Source: Turritopsis dohrnii
Taxonomy: Eukaryota; Cnidaria; Hydrozoa; Anthoathecata; Oceaniidae
Direction of reading: 5' to 3'
DNA length: 64,000 nt
Assembly (NCBI GenBank): GCA_027922465.2
Contig: BQMF02000024.1
Coordinates: 992,001 to 1,056,000, forward strand
The notes beneath the pieces are model-generated. The model did not search any database. It had not been told where the DNA came from and saw only the letters and a list, made by a program, of their open reading frames with translations. Below are positions 1 through 11,821 of the stretch, one piece after another. The translations under genes and the position numbers were made by a program. Positions within the stretch are counted from its first letter, which is position 1. Every line of letters begins with the position of its first letter.

Positions 1-888
1 TTGCCACCAATGCTTTACCAAGGTGCATAGTTGTTACAACGAAATTTATAGAAGCATAACCACGCTTTGTCGAAACACCAATACCAAACCCCCGTTATTC
101 TCGATACCTCTGTCATCGGTAGTTTCGACACTTTCGGCATCTTCAGCCGTTTCTTGCATCTCCAGCGATACACTGACATCTTGTTATGAACCCAATGAGA
201 TCTGACATTTCCATACACAAATTTCCGGTTAATGTCATAACCATATTCCCTTTTGGAATGGAAGTGAAAAAGCCTTTTTCGCAGTTACATCGAAAATGCT
301 ATTTCTCTTTTCTTTGCATAGCCAGTGTATATCTTATTTTCACAGACGTTTGAATGGTAAATATCCATGCATATGACCAGGCCCTTCCTATGAGTTCATA
401 ATAACATGCGAACGGGGATAAATAACTGTACTCGAATGGTATTTTGTTTGGCCATTTCACCTATTTTAGTACCATAGTTTGATAGCTGTCAAAGAAAACA
501 TTGCGTTAATATGTATCTTATGTAACTCCGTGGTTGAACCGCAGACTGTTCCAATTTAAAGGAAAACTAATTCATCAGTTATATTTTCATGATCTGTAAA
601 ACTTCACCTGAAAAGCTGAAATCGACACGTTGTGATTCTAGAATTCAAATCCAATTTAAAATTTGGTAAGTTTTAATTAATTTGTTAACTTCGGGACGCC
701 TGAGCTGGAATCAAATCTTTAAAATAATAGCATTTCTCCTTCCTCTTCCCACTGAGCATTTAACTTTGAATTGAGTGTTGAACTAACTAAGGACAAAATT
801 AATGGCAAGCTATTAAACTGAAACTAGAAGCCATTAGGCTTGAACAATTTCCGCATCAGCCCTTGAGAAAATTGCTTTAGGCTAATTT
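1..888. other. No gene recognised
   Basis: AT-rich sequence with only short open frames in opposing strands and no recognisable domain, splice pattern or repeat. It ends at the TTAA site of the adjacent transposon relic. Confidence 0.5.
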
Positions 889-892
889 TTAA

Positions 893-2176
893 AGGAGTGG
901 TATCGTTATTTCAAATTTTTTGACAAATTTTAGTTTAAAAAATGTATAGTTAACCTGCGTTAAAGCTTTTTTAAAAAACGTTTTACTTCCGAAGATATTG
1001 AGTTTTTAATTTTTTTATAAACCCCCGTCTTTTTTTCTGATGAAAAGCGTGTGACGTCATTGAAGAAGTTTCGTTTATTTTTACTTGTTATGTCAATGCA
1101 AAAGAGCGTATTAGTTTCTCATGTTTTCAAAAATCATGAGTGAGAATTCAAATGAAGAGGAATCAGATGTTCTCAGCGAAGATGAAGAATGTAGCAATGA
1201 GTTTTATTCAAGGATTTCACAGAGAATTTTAGCAGTTTGAGCAATATAGTTTTGACCCAGTTGCTGTAAAGAACATGAAGAAGTCCGGATGATGATTTTG
1301 ATGACGAAAATGCTTTACCGGAGAGAGTTGGCAACAAACAGTGATGCAAATGTGTTGCAAAGAAGTTTATGCGATCGAAGACGATAAATTTCAAAATAAT
1401 TTTTTGTAAAAATCAAAACGCAAAAAAAAAAAAAAAATACATGCAATATTGAGTTGATCATTGATCGTAGTAAAATTCATATATTGAAAGTTAACGTTTT
1501 TCCAATTTTCCGTTTTCAATAGAATCAATAGCTCATTCTATGAAAACAATAATGAAATAATCGGTGAAACGGAATAATATTCAAATGCCCAGTTCGAAGA
1601 GAAACACGAAAACAAAAATCGAAAAAACACTTGCACACAGAAAGTAAAAGTTCACCTATGTATAACGAAAAGTGTAGATAAAACATTAAAGTAAAACTCC
1701 TTATAACATGTTTACCATCAAATTTCTTCCAAAACATGATTCTTTAAAATATATAAGTGACGTAAAGATGGAAGATTGGCCTCGCTTCAACTTTGAAATC
1801 CATATTTTTTTTAAATATGAATTTTAGCTAATCTAAACAAACTAATGTTCTGTCCTTTGGTTGAGTCACTGTCACATCCCACAGCAGCACAAATAACCAT
1901 GTTTTTCATTAGATTTAAAAAAAATACTTAGTTATTGCTTGAATTTCAAAGAACACTCGCTCGATTTGAATGTAAAACATCGCATCAACACTGAATATAA
2001 CTTCTTCAATGACGTCACATATTTATTCAGCGTTTTAAGCCTATGTTTTAAAGTGGCATTTTATAGCGAAAAAAAGACTTTTTTTTTCCAAATTAAATTT
2101 ATTTTGTAGTATCTACATTAAAACAAGGGATATACGAAGAAAAAAAAAATTTTCAAATTTTCATGATACCACTCCT
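893..2176. mobile_element. TTAA-flanked non-autonomous DNA transposon relic
   Basis: A 1.28-kb element with terminal inverted repeats beginning AGGAGTGGTATC, flanked on both sides by TTAA (889-892 and 2177-2180). A second inverted pair, GACGTCATTGAAGAAGTT near 1053 and its complement near 2000-2018, lies inside. TTAA duplications are typical of Kolobok and piggyBac transposons, so one of these is inferred. The left half (about 1120-1400) carries a decayed coding exon: an acidic stretch, a Q-F-x-x-Y-x-F-D-P-V segment and a C-x-C cluster with a stop where a Trp might be expected. No intact transposase is present, so it would have moved in trans. Confidence 0.7.
1120..1400 (+). pseudogene. Decayed exon inside the TTAA relic
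   Basis: Reading from an ATG near 1138 gives an acidic, Ser/Glu/Asp-rich peptide. After frame changes come a Q-F-x-x-Y-x-F-D-P segment and an E-R-V-G-N-K-Q-stop-C-K-C cluster. The order resembles the zinc-binding C-terminal domain of P2X7-like proteins found in some invertebrate transposons, with TGA in place of the expected TGG. At least one frameshift and one stop break it. Assignment is by motif order only and is weak. Confidence 0.3.
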
Positions 2177-2349
2177 TTAAGATATCTGAATGACTTGTAC
2201 ACTGACTAATAATTTGATGCAGTCTGGAATTCATCAAATTTACTCCCTTCTTTACTTTATTTAACTTAATCTTGACAGCCTTGCAATTCACTATGATGTT
2301 TCGGGGCCAGAAAAACAGTTCACCAATATCTTACGCGTGATGTTTATTC

Positions 2350-2933
2350 ATGAAAATTGAAGATTTTTCGAAATTTGGTCCAAATTTGGCCCAAAATGCC
2401 CAATTTCAGTCAAATCTGATAAAAATGACTGCCAAATTCGAAATCAGCACCTTTCAAATGTAATCCATGCAAAATTTCATGAAATTTGAAGAACTTTCGA
2501 AATTTGGTCCAAATTTGGCCCAAATTGTCCAATTTTAGTCAATTCAGACAAAATGACTGTCAAATTTGAAATCAGCACCTTTCAAATGTAATCCATGCAA
2601 AATTTCATGAAATTTGAAGAACTTTCGAAATTTGGTCCAAATTTGGCGCCCAAATTGTACAATTTTAGTCAATTCAGACAAAATGATTGCCAGAATTGAA
2701 ATCAGCACCTTTCAAATGTAATCCATGCAAAATTTCATGAAATTTGAAGAACTTTCGAAATTCGGTCCAAATTTGGCCCAAATTGTCCAATTTTAGTCAA
2801 TTCAGACAAAATGACTGTCAAATTTGAAATCAGCACCTTTCAAATGTAATCCATGCAAAATTTCATGAAATTTGAAGAACTTTCGAAATTTGGTCCAAAT
2901 TTGGCCCAAATTGTCCAATTTTAGTCAATACAC
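2350..2933 (+). repeat. ~128-bp tandem satellite, about 4.5 units
   Basis: The core AAATTTGGTCCAAATTTGGC recurs at 2371, 2500, 2628, 2758 and 2886, giving a period of 128-130 bp. Each unit ends in a segment with ATCAGCACCTTTCAAATG. The block ends at CACGGGTTGCAAAATAA (from about 2932). The same unit occurs inverted and direct inside the Ginger-like element (9690-10425 and 17150-17455) and as one fragment at 18600-18675. Confidence 0.9.
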
Positions 2934-3054
2934 GGGTTGCAAAATAAGCGCATCTCCATAGAAACAACTCCATGTGAATTTAGCACAAAAATTTCGAGTA
3001 AACTTTCGATGTAAAATCTGTGGTGAAAGGATGTAGTAATGGTTCTTACAGACT

Positions 3055-3760
3055 TGGAACATAAATGATTCAATACGAAAAACATTAAATGATGGAAATA
3101 AATTCTTAGTTCGGTGTTGTAAAAACTTTTGAATGAACGTGCAAAATACAGAAGAAAATTGATATCAATGATGTTATGTTTTTGTGTGGTGTTGATATAA
3201 CAATGTTGTTACTGGTTGTTATGATGATTGGTGATTAAATGCAGCAAAACATTGAAGATGTGATTTCAATGCAAAGGCGAAAATTTATTATTAATAGCCA
3301 AGCTGAAGATTTATTTTTAATACAACTGAACTGAAAGTGAACTGAAAAGCACATGGATGTATAGTACAGCCATAAAGGAAACCTTTTCATGTGGTGTGGA
3401 GAACAACCAGTTCAACCAGTTTTGTAAATTCAAAGAGTATACATTACAAAAACTAGAAGTAAAAACGTGATGTCGTATTATATGCAATAAGATGTTCAGA
3501 GTACCAATTACGTATAATATTTTAAAACGCAGGATTGTGATGCATAACTTGTGAAAGAATCCGGTCGAGTGTGCTTCCCTTTACTCTTGACAACAGAAAC
3601 ATAATTTACTATGGATTTATTTCATGATCACGTATACTGTTTTGATATACTGTATAGATATGTTTTGTAAAAATTAGTAATACTGTCAATTTTTGTTGTA
3701 CAAACATGGAACATAAATCAAAACACAATCCAAAACCAAAACACGAAATTCTACTTTCAG
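3055..3760. repeat. Dispersed repeat, copy 1
   Basis: This 0.7-kb stretch matches the reverse complement of about 29945-30665. Shared landmarks are the ATAAATCAAAACACAATCCA segment near 3713 and the GGAGAACAACCAGTTCAACC segment near 3400. No coding capacity or clear termini were seen; it could be part of an untranslated transposon region. Confidence 0.7.
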
Positions 3761-5621
3761 CTTTGTAGTGATTTAGTTATATACTAGCCGCCAAGGCGGC
3801 GTCGCTCGACACCCATGTTCAGCTTGCGTTGTGTATTTAACTTGTGTAAAAGTTTTTTACAGGCATTAATTTTTTAATTTATTTCTTACATTCAGAAGAT
3901 TTAAAACAGAAACAAATAGCAATATGGCTCAGAATATATATTTATACGCAGAAGAGAAGTAACTTTAATGTAAAAATAGCAATATATAGCACAGAACTGT
4001 TTACCCAGACATACAAAACATTGAATATCATTACAAAATGTTAATTGAAAACAAATTGATACCTTCCAACTGTTTCTTTGTGCCAAAGTTACATTGGACA
4101 GCAACCATTAATGAATTTTTGAAATGATAGTTTGTTCTTCCCAAAACCATCAACATCATGATAAAAACCATGAGTTTCATTTCTTTAACGGTTTACGTGC
4201 CTTTTTATTATTAATCTTACCTAAAAAATATTTCAATTGTATAAAAATGCAGAAAAAGATAATCATGCTATGGTTGAAATAAAAAACAAAACAAAAAACA
4301 AAAAGTAAATTCATGTACGCATCCTAAAAATAATTAATCAAAAACACAAATTCAATGATAGAATTTGTAAAGGTTTTTGATTGGAAAGTCTATAAAATCA
4401 ACCAATACTATAAGTTAATGCAGGTTCAACACTCAACACTGGAGCTAAACTAAATAAAGACTTTTAACGTGGGATACACAACCAAACATCAAAATAATAA
4501 AAATAATGGAAACAATGAAATGCCCTACCAAAGTCATAATTTAATACCGAAAAGATAAAAAGTAACAAATAAAAACATAATGCCAAACTTATATACCCAG
4601 GCATAGTACGTAAATACATTAAATACATGTAAATACATTATTCATTCTTCTCTTAACTGACCCTCACAACATCATAATTTAACCATGTACTTCATTTCTT
4701 TAATGGTTTATATATTTTCTGATCTAAAAGAAAATGATTTCAGTGAAGAACAGCTACAATCCACTACTGCAACAACCATATTGCAGCAAACAAAAGCAAA
4801 AGACATAAATGCCAGACAGGCAGAGAGACAAAGCACCAAACATCGTCAATAAAATTTAATAAAAAGCAGACATGGTTGAGATGAGATAAGACAGCATAAC
4901 ACGTTCCCCATTTCCACAGTCATGAGAACCATTTTAATTGATCTGTAAATACATAAATCTTCTTTGCTAACTAATGGCGCGTGTTACCAAAACAAATTTT
5001 TACTGCGCTCCCACTCGTTTTCGTTTCTTTTCAAAACAAACTTAAAATTAAAACCATTCGTTACCGTGTAAATAAACATCATTTTTTTCTGCATTCACTG
5101 CACTTCTTCTCTATAGAGGAGTTTCTTAGTGACGTAATGTTTATAAACACCAGTGTTCTTTGCTCGATAATTACGGTATATTGCAACATAGAATATCATT
5201 AATCAAGTCATTTTCCTGTGAGTATGCGCACGCAGCCTCACAGGAAATAAAAGTCTCTTCATACACTTCAAAATGTTGTCACTTTATTTGGTTCTCTGGA
5301 GTCCCCTTAAAGACAATCGACATTAGAAACTTTCAATACACATTAGCACTTCCTATCTATTTTCGTACATTGTATTTGATTTTTAGTATGTACAAGGTAT
5401 AAAAGTGTAATTAACATTGGAAACTCGTCTATAGCCACATTATTTGATAACTAAAACGAAATAAGTAACCCTGAAGTGCTGGATACATTCTTCCACTCGC
5501 ATTTCTTCTTTTTTTTTCCACTGACATAAACCATTCACTGTGATTTTACGTTGTAAACAAACATTTAAATACATGCATAATAAAAGACATCAATACATCT
5601 TACTCACTTACGCATGTGCTA
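3761..5621. other. No gene recognised
   Basis: AT-rich sequence without a credible reading frame. A short GC-rich palindrome (GCCGCCAAGGCGGC, 3789-3802) stands out from the surrounding base composition. Several small frames on both strands overlap one another and show no domain. Confidence 0.5.
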
Positions 5622-5625
5622 TTAA

Positions 5626-8600
5626 GGGGGCCGATCCCCTTAAAAATAGGTGGAATCTCAAAAGTTTTCAAATTTTTTTTTCCTTTGTCATTATGAGCAA
5701 AAACTATCAGGGAATTCATTCCTGAAAACCGTTTTTCAATACCTTATTTACTTTTTGAGATATTCCACTTTTTAGTCACCTTGGTAGAAGAAAAATTGTA
5801 TAAAATTTTTAAAAAAAATTTTGGTCTAAAAAATTTTAGGCACTAACACAAAATATGACATATCTTCTGTTGTAGTGGCTCTTTTTCGATGCGGTTTTTT
5901 GCTTTTGTGTCCCTGGTCCTTACTTTACACGCCAAGGGTACCATTTTGTTTATACAGTAGAATTTTTAGAAGCTAGTGCAAAGACTAGTAAACATCACTG
6001 TATTTGTTCGAAAACTATAAAATATTGAAATAAAATGGATAATATGAGAAGAAAGTCATCCAAACGTTTCAAGAAACGCAGAGGAAATCAGTATACAACT
6101 GTTAATGTTGTAAAAACAGTAATTAAAGAACTTTTAAATGATGTAGAGCGAGCCGAAGAAAGACAAAAAGCGTTGAACAAAGAACAACAAGATGTTGAGA
6201 AAACTGATATTGAGAATGAAGATGTTGATATGATTATTGACTCTTCTTCTTGTTCTATTCCAAGTTCTGTAAACAATTCTTTGACTTCATCTATTGAGAA
6301 TACAAGTGCTTCATTTGCAAAATTGAAAGACTTTCCAGTTGTGGTAAATTATGATTTTAATGAAGCCATTGCAACTTCTTCACCTGTACATCATGTCCAT
6401 CAAAATTTCACCGACACTAAAGTTGTAGAATCTGATAACAAACATTCTGATGATATTTCTGGTACATATCAGATAATTAATTTTGACATTTTAGCACAAT
6501 CTTATTCTACCATGGCGTGTCCAGAATGCCTAAATGTATTTTGTTTAGAGCTTCGAAAGTTGAAAAAACAAGGACTGTCTATGCAGCTTTGTGTGTCATG
6601 CAATGTTTGTGATTACACATATTCTTTTTGGACATCGAAGAAAGCAAACAAAGGAAGAAGCTTTGATGTTAATAGACGGTCGGTCTATGCTTTTCGCAGA
6701 ATTGGGAATGGTCATGCTGGGATGAAAGAATTCCTTAGGGTTATGAATCTACCTCCACCGATGACATCCAAGAATTATACAAAAATTGTGAAAGTCATCC
6801 GAAAAGCAGTCAAGACAGTTGCTGAAGGTACAATGTCTAATGCAGCAAAGGAAGTAAAAGATAAAGTAGGCTCTGATTCGCTGTGTGATGTGTCAATTTC
6901 AAACGATGGGGCATGGCAGAGACGTGGTTTTTCCTCCATGAATGGAAATGTAGCTTCGATATCTATTGACACAGGGCGGGTTTTAGATACGCAACCAATG
7001 AGTCGCTACTGCCAAAAATGTGCCCTTAATTACAAACTTAAATCTACAAACCCAACACAATATGAAGCTTTCAAAATCCAACATCATAATTCTTGCATGG
7101 CCAATCATGAAGGTTCAGCTGGGGCAATGGAAGTTGTTGGGACCAAGTGTATTTTCAAGCGCTCAATTGATAAGCATAATATGCGATATGTGAAGTTCCT
7201 CGGAGATGGTGATTCTAAGAGCTTTCCTGCTATTGAGAACACATATGCAGGTATCAAAGTCCAAAAGTTAGAATGTATTGGACATGTCCAAAAGAGGGTT
7301 GGAAATAGACTGAGAAAGTTAAAGAAAAATACGAAAGGTCTTGGTGGTAAAGGGCGTTTGACAGATGTTGTTATCGATAAACTGCAGAACTATTACGGAA
7401 TGGCAATTCGCCAAAACAGTGGTGATGTGAAAGCCATGGAAAGTGGAATTGCTGCTTCCCTTTTTCATGTTGCCTCTTCAGAAACTAACAGTTTCCATGA
7501 CCACTGTCCATCAGGATCGGATAGCTGGTGTTTATTTCAAGCCGATAAGGCAAACAATACTAACCTCTACGTTCCTGGACCTGGTTTGCCTATGGACGTA
7601 ATCAAGGTTGTAAAGCCAATCTTTCAAGAACTCTCTGATGAATCTCTGTTAAAAAAGTGTACTCATGGGAAAACACAAAACCAAAACGAATCCTTTAATG
7701 GAATGATTTGGCGACGTGTTCCAAAGCACAATTATGTTGGTCGGATAACATTTGATGTTGGGGTGTATGATGCAGTTGCCCATTTTAACATCGGTAATCT
7801 GGCAACTATAAAAATCTTCAAAGAACTTCAACTTGATATAGGAACTTACACACAACAAGGTTGTGCTTTAGCAAATGCGCAAAGGATTAAGAACGCTGAG
7901 TGCCATAACAAACAAAGGTATAAATTGAGGCGCCGAATAATTCGAGGGCACCGCAAAACCAAAGCACTGAAAAACAAAGATGCAGAGGGCAAACTCTATA
8001 GTGCTGGTATTGCTGATTGATGCTTAGTGTTGAATTCTTAATTTTGACAATTGACTTTAGCTTTAGCTTTGATGCTATTTATCATTTTATGAATTGTTAC
8101 AGATTGTTATTATGATTTCGTGTTTTTGTTTGTGTGGACCTTAACAGTTTTATTGCCTACTTGGTTCATGTTTTGTAGGTTGTGATGAAATCTGAAAGTT
8201 AGGGGTAACTTATTTTGCAATTTTTCATCAACATTGATGACTAGCACATAAACAATGTGTACTGTATGGTGATTTTTGCACTTCTAAAACTTTAGAGCCG
8301 ATTTACCGCAAAACTTATTTTTTGATTATTTTTCGTAGTTGTGGCGCAAATATCTCAAGAACCAGTTGAGCTATCAGCTTCAAATTTTCAACATTGGTGT
8401 ATCAATATGGAGGGAAGAGAATGACCCATTTGCTAAAAGATTGAGTGTGGTCCAAAAGTTCCTTTGGGTTTTAAGTGCATCTCGAAAACCTTAGAAACGT
8501 GTATTTACTAAAAAGAGCCTAGGACGAGTTTGCTTTTTTTGAATTTTTCAATATTGGGTCATTCTGTTCCTCTAAAGGTCCTCTTAACACTGGCTAAGTT

Positions 8601-8821
8601 TCATATTTATATCATTTGTCTATCTTCAGTTATTTATGCCACAAGTTGTCATGATTTTTCTGTAAAAATGCCTATTATTCGTTGCCATGGCAACGAAAAA
8701 TACATTTTGATAATTTTATATATTTTTTCTTAGTGCCCACATACCAATAGACCTTCTTATTAACTAATATAGCGACAATCCTCTAATGACAGGAAAATAG
8801 GCCTGTAAGGGGTCGGCCCCC
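5626..8821 (+). mobile_element. Kolobok-like DNA transposon, apparently complete
   Basis: A 3.2-kb element with TTAA on each side (5622-5625 and 8822-8825). Its near-perfect terminal inverted repeats start GGGGGCCGATCCCCTTA at the left; the right end, complemented, reads GGGGGCCGACCCCTTA. The first 18 bases are themselves almost palindromic. It holds one long uninterrupted transposase frame (6035-8020). TTAA duplications plus a transposase with a Mutator-like domain fit the Kolobok superfamily. Both ends and the gene look undamaged, so recent activity is possible. Confidence 0.8.
6035..8020 (+). CDS. Kolobok-type transposase (Mutator-like transposase domain)
   Basis: This single-exon gene encodes 661 aa and probably catalyses cut-and-paste movement of the element at 5626-8821. 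Residues 1-30 are basic and followed by an acidic, Ser-rich stretch to about 150. A zinc-ribbon-like cluster (CPEC at 162-165, CVSC at 186-189) precedes the catalytic region. Candidate acidic triad residues are D291 (in NDGAW), D391 (in GDGD) and E552 (in NESFN), with Cys/His pairs near 326-357 between them. The C-terminus (600-661) is strongly basic. The family is common in cnidarians and other invertebrates. The start is the first ATG after an in-frame stop, about 400 bp inside the left TIR. No frameshift or stop is visible. Confidence 0.8.
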   Translation: MDNMRRKSSKRFKKRRGNQYTTVNVVKTVIKELLNDVERAEERQKALNKEQQDVEKTDIENEDVDMIIDSSSCSIPSSVNNSLTSSIENTSASFAKLKDFPVVVNYDFNEAIATSSPVHHVHQNFTDTKVVESDNKHSDDISGTYQIINFDILAQSYSTMACPECLNVFCLELRKLKKQGLSMQLCVSCNVCDYTYSFWTSKKANKGRSFDVNRRSVYAFRRIGNGHAGMKEFLRVMNLPPPMTSKNYTKIVKVIRKAVKTVAEGTMSNAAKEVKDKVGSDSLCDVSISNDGAWQRRGFSSMNGNVASISIDTGRVLDTQPMSRYCQKCALNYKLKSTNPTQYEAFKIQHHNSCMANHEGSAGAMEVVGTKCIFKRSIDKHNMRYVKFLGDGDSKSFPAIENTYAGIKVQKLECIGHVQKRVGNRLRKLKKNTKGLGGKGRLTDVVIDKLQNYYGMAIRQNSGDVKAMESGIAASLFHVASSETNSFHDHCPSGSDSWCLFQADKANNTNLYVPGPGLPMDVIKVVKPIFQELSDESLLKKCTHGKTQNQNESFNGMIWRRVPKHNYVGRITFDVGVYDAVAHFNIGNLATIKIFKELQLDIGTYTQQGCALANAQRIKNAECHNKQRYKLRRRIIRGHRKTKALKNKDAEGKLYSAGIAD

Positions 8822-9472
8822 TTAATCTAAAATGCAACAACAGTAACAGTTTAGCAATAAGCACGATTTTAAAACGTGTTTTATAATAATAAACCTTTCG
8901 TATATACAAACCTGTGTTTCTTCGTCAAATTCACAACCGAGAATGAAAACCGTTTGAAAGCAACGAACTTTTTGGAAATCGTCAGCCAATCAAATGATAA
9001 CTCACTTACAATACAATACAATAACAGTAAAAGTACAATTATTATTAAAACTTTCTCGTTTCTTCTTCAAAAGAGCAGCAGAAATGAAGAACCTTATTAA
9101 CGAACTCCGTTGCTATGAATTTTTCAGAGTTTTCCTTTATTAGCCAATAAAAACGATGAGTGCCGGGGTTTCCCCATATATAAGATCCTTGTTCAAAGCC
9201 ACCGTTCCCTCATTTTGATGCAGTAGGAAACGGTTTCATTTCGGCCTTTTTATTTGGGCATATAAGCCCATTGGCGAATGGACTAACTACCGCTATATGA
9301 CCACGATTAAGAAGATTTTGACCGTAAATTTTGAAAAAGACCATCACTCTCTAAAATAAAAGTAGGATGCACACGCGCGAATTAGTATAGCGCGATAGAT
9401 ATGTGTATTTTCACTACCAAATTCTGTTGTTTTTTTCCACGAAGGTCATTTTAATCAGATAATAGATATATA
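8822..9472. other. No gene recognised
   Basis: AT-rich spacer between the Kolobok-like and Ginger-like elements. It contains only short frames and no recognised signal; the last seven bases (ATATATA, 9466-9472) are the likely target duplication of the next element. Confidence 0.5.
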
Positions 9473-9687
9473 TGTTGTGCCTAGAAATGTAATAAAAAGC
9501 TGGTTTTGTAATACCTGCCTAGATTTGTAATAAAAACGGCTCAAAATGTAATACCTGCCTAGATTTGTAATAAAACCGACTCAAAATGTAATAAAAAGGC
9601 TGCCGCGTTTTGTAATAAAATATTGGCTCAAAATGTAATAAAATAGCTGCCTAGATTTGTAATAAAATCGGCTTATTTTGTAATAAG
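9473..9687 (+). repeat. Left compound TIR of the Ginger-like element
   Basis: It is built of short modules that repeat TGTAATAAAA and GCTCAAAATG, so it is at once an inverted and a tandem repeat. Its partner is 17459-17673. Confidence 0.85.
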
Positions 9688-9689
9688 GT

Positions 9690-10425
9690 TGGGCCCAATT
9701 TGGACCAAATTTTGAAAGTTCTCCAATTTTCTTAAAAATTTGTACAAATCACAATTGGAGGGTACTGATTTCGAATTTGATTGTCATTTTTTCAAATTTA
9801 ACAAAATTGGGTAAATCGGGCCCAATTTGGACCAAATTTTGAGTGCTCTTCAATTTTCATAAAAATTTGCAGAAGATATAACTGAAAGGTACTGATTTCG
9901 AATTTGTCATTCTTTTTTTTTCAATTTGACAAAAATTGAGCAATTTAGGCCCAATTTGCACCAAATTTCGAAAGTTCTCCAATTTTCTTAAAAATTTGTA
10001 CAAAGCACAATTGGAAGGTACTGACATTAAATTTGACATTCATTTTTTCCAGTTTGACAAAAATTCGGCAATTTAGGCCTAATTTGGACCAAATTTTGAG
10101 TGTTCTTCAATTTTCTTACAAAATTTGCATAAGGTATAATTGAATAGTAATTTGACATTCATCTTTCCAGTTTGACGAAAATTGGACAAATCGGGCCCAA
10201 TTTGGACCAAATCTTGAAAGTCCTCCAATTTTCGTAAAACTTTGCGTAAAGAACAATTGGAAGATGCTGATTTCGAATTTGACATTCATTATTTCAAATT
10301 TGACAAAATTAGGCAAATCGGGCCCAATTGAAACTAAATTTTGAAAGTTATTCAATTTTCGTAAAATTTTGTACAAAGCACAATCGAAAGGTGCTGATTT
10401 CGAATTTGACAGTCATTCTTCTAAT
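9690..10425 (-). repeat. Inverted ~128-bp satellite array, about six units
   Basis: The marker GGCCCAATTTG recurs at about 9691, 9818, 9948, 10075, 10195 and 10320 (spacing 120-129 bp). Units are in the opposite orientation to those at 2350-2933 and 17150-17455. The array directly follows the left TIR. Confidence 0.85.
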
Positions 10426-11821
10426 TTGTATGTATCTCAGATAGTGAATACCAGCAATGACACCTTTCTTTTATGTGACTCACATTATGTTCGATTCCTT
10501 TATGGCATTGCACAAATTTATATGTGTCGTTTTTTTTAACTGGTACTTTCTTGTCGTTTTTAAGTTTTGAAAGCATTGATAATGCTTTCGATATATTACT
10601 GCTATTATCATTTTTGTTATCTATCTTCCAACATTCAATCCAAACATTTTACAGGCGATTTTATCATGTACTATATGGTTAGAATTGTAGGAAATTTGCG
10701 TTCGCTTTAAATAATAAATTTCCTCTGATAAGGGATTAACTGCAGTCGAACAACCAACCGTGAAATCCAGCGTAATCTAAAGTTTTCTAACCCAAAATAT
10801 TGAATGTTTCTATATCCCGTTAGAAATACGCATATACAGGAAGTGGTTCTGCAAAGTAATTCGAATGTGCAGCAAATGCGATGATGACATGTTAAATCTT
10901 TTCTTGCATATTCACAATGTCTACATTGACAGTAACTCAATACAAAATATAAAATAATGTAAAACAACCTTATTTACAAAAAACAATTTTGTAACGTCAA
11001 TCGCGTAGAGGTGACTAGGTAAACTTTTATTTCACTAATATTTTGTTAACATTTATGCAAATTATGCTGGTCATATTTTAATTGAATTTTAACTGGGTTT
11101 CCGATCTTCGTAACAATTTTGGTTTTTGCTGTTTCATTTTGTCAAATGGACTGTCAAATAACTGGATTGCATAAAAAGGCTCTGTTTTAATGTATGTCAA
11201 TCATGGAATTAAATCGATCTATGTCAGGTCTTTCGTTTCTCTTTTTGAGAATATTAATTATTTAGGATATTCTTTGCAACCTTCATCAGCAACTACTGAA
11301 CAGAAGACTACCTCGCTAAAGTGCGGAATAGAAAGTTAATAAAAACAAAAAACTTTTATAAACTATTTGCTAACAAATGTGTTTTTTTTTCCAATCACAA
11401 AAAATAGGAAAAGACTAGGGATACACAATATGAGGGATGCGAGGACTCTCCAACAAAATTTCTACATACTTTTAAACTAAATCAAAGATTACCAATATAA
11501 ACAAAACAATATTAACGAAAACATAAATTTTTATTACTCTCGAGTCCCGAGTAGTTGTCCGCTATTGTTAGTTTTTTGAAAATTTTCCACCCAGGACATT
11601 CTTATTAAAATCACGCCACCCACCCACCCGATTATTAATTTGCGAGCAAAATTTCATCTTCCTAAGAAAACATTCCGCATTTCTAAGCAGCGCTGGAGAG
11701 ATTTCAAAAAAAGGGCAACTTCGGTGATTTATTCTGAATTTTTCCCGCTCCGGTTTTCACCCACCCTAATAATTCCAACCACCCCAACTATTCCAGACTC
11801 GAACGTAACTTATTATCTAAT
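10426..11821. other. Internal spacer of the Ginger-like element
   Basis: AT-rich sequence between the left satellite array and the stop codon of the integrase-OTU gene. No further gene was recognised. Confidence 0.45.
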
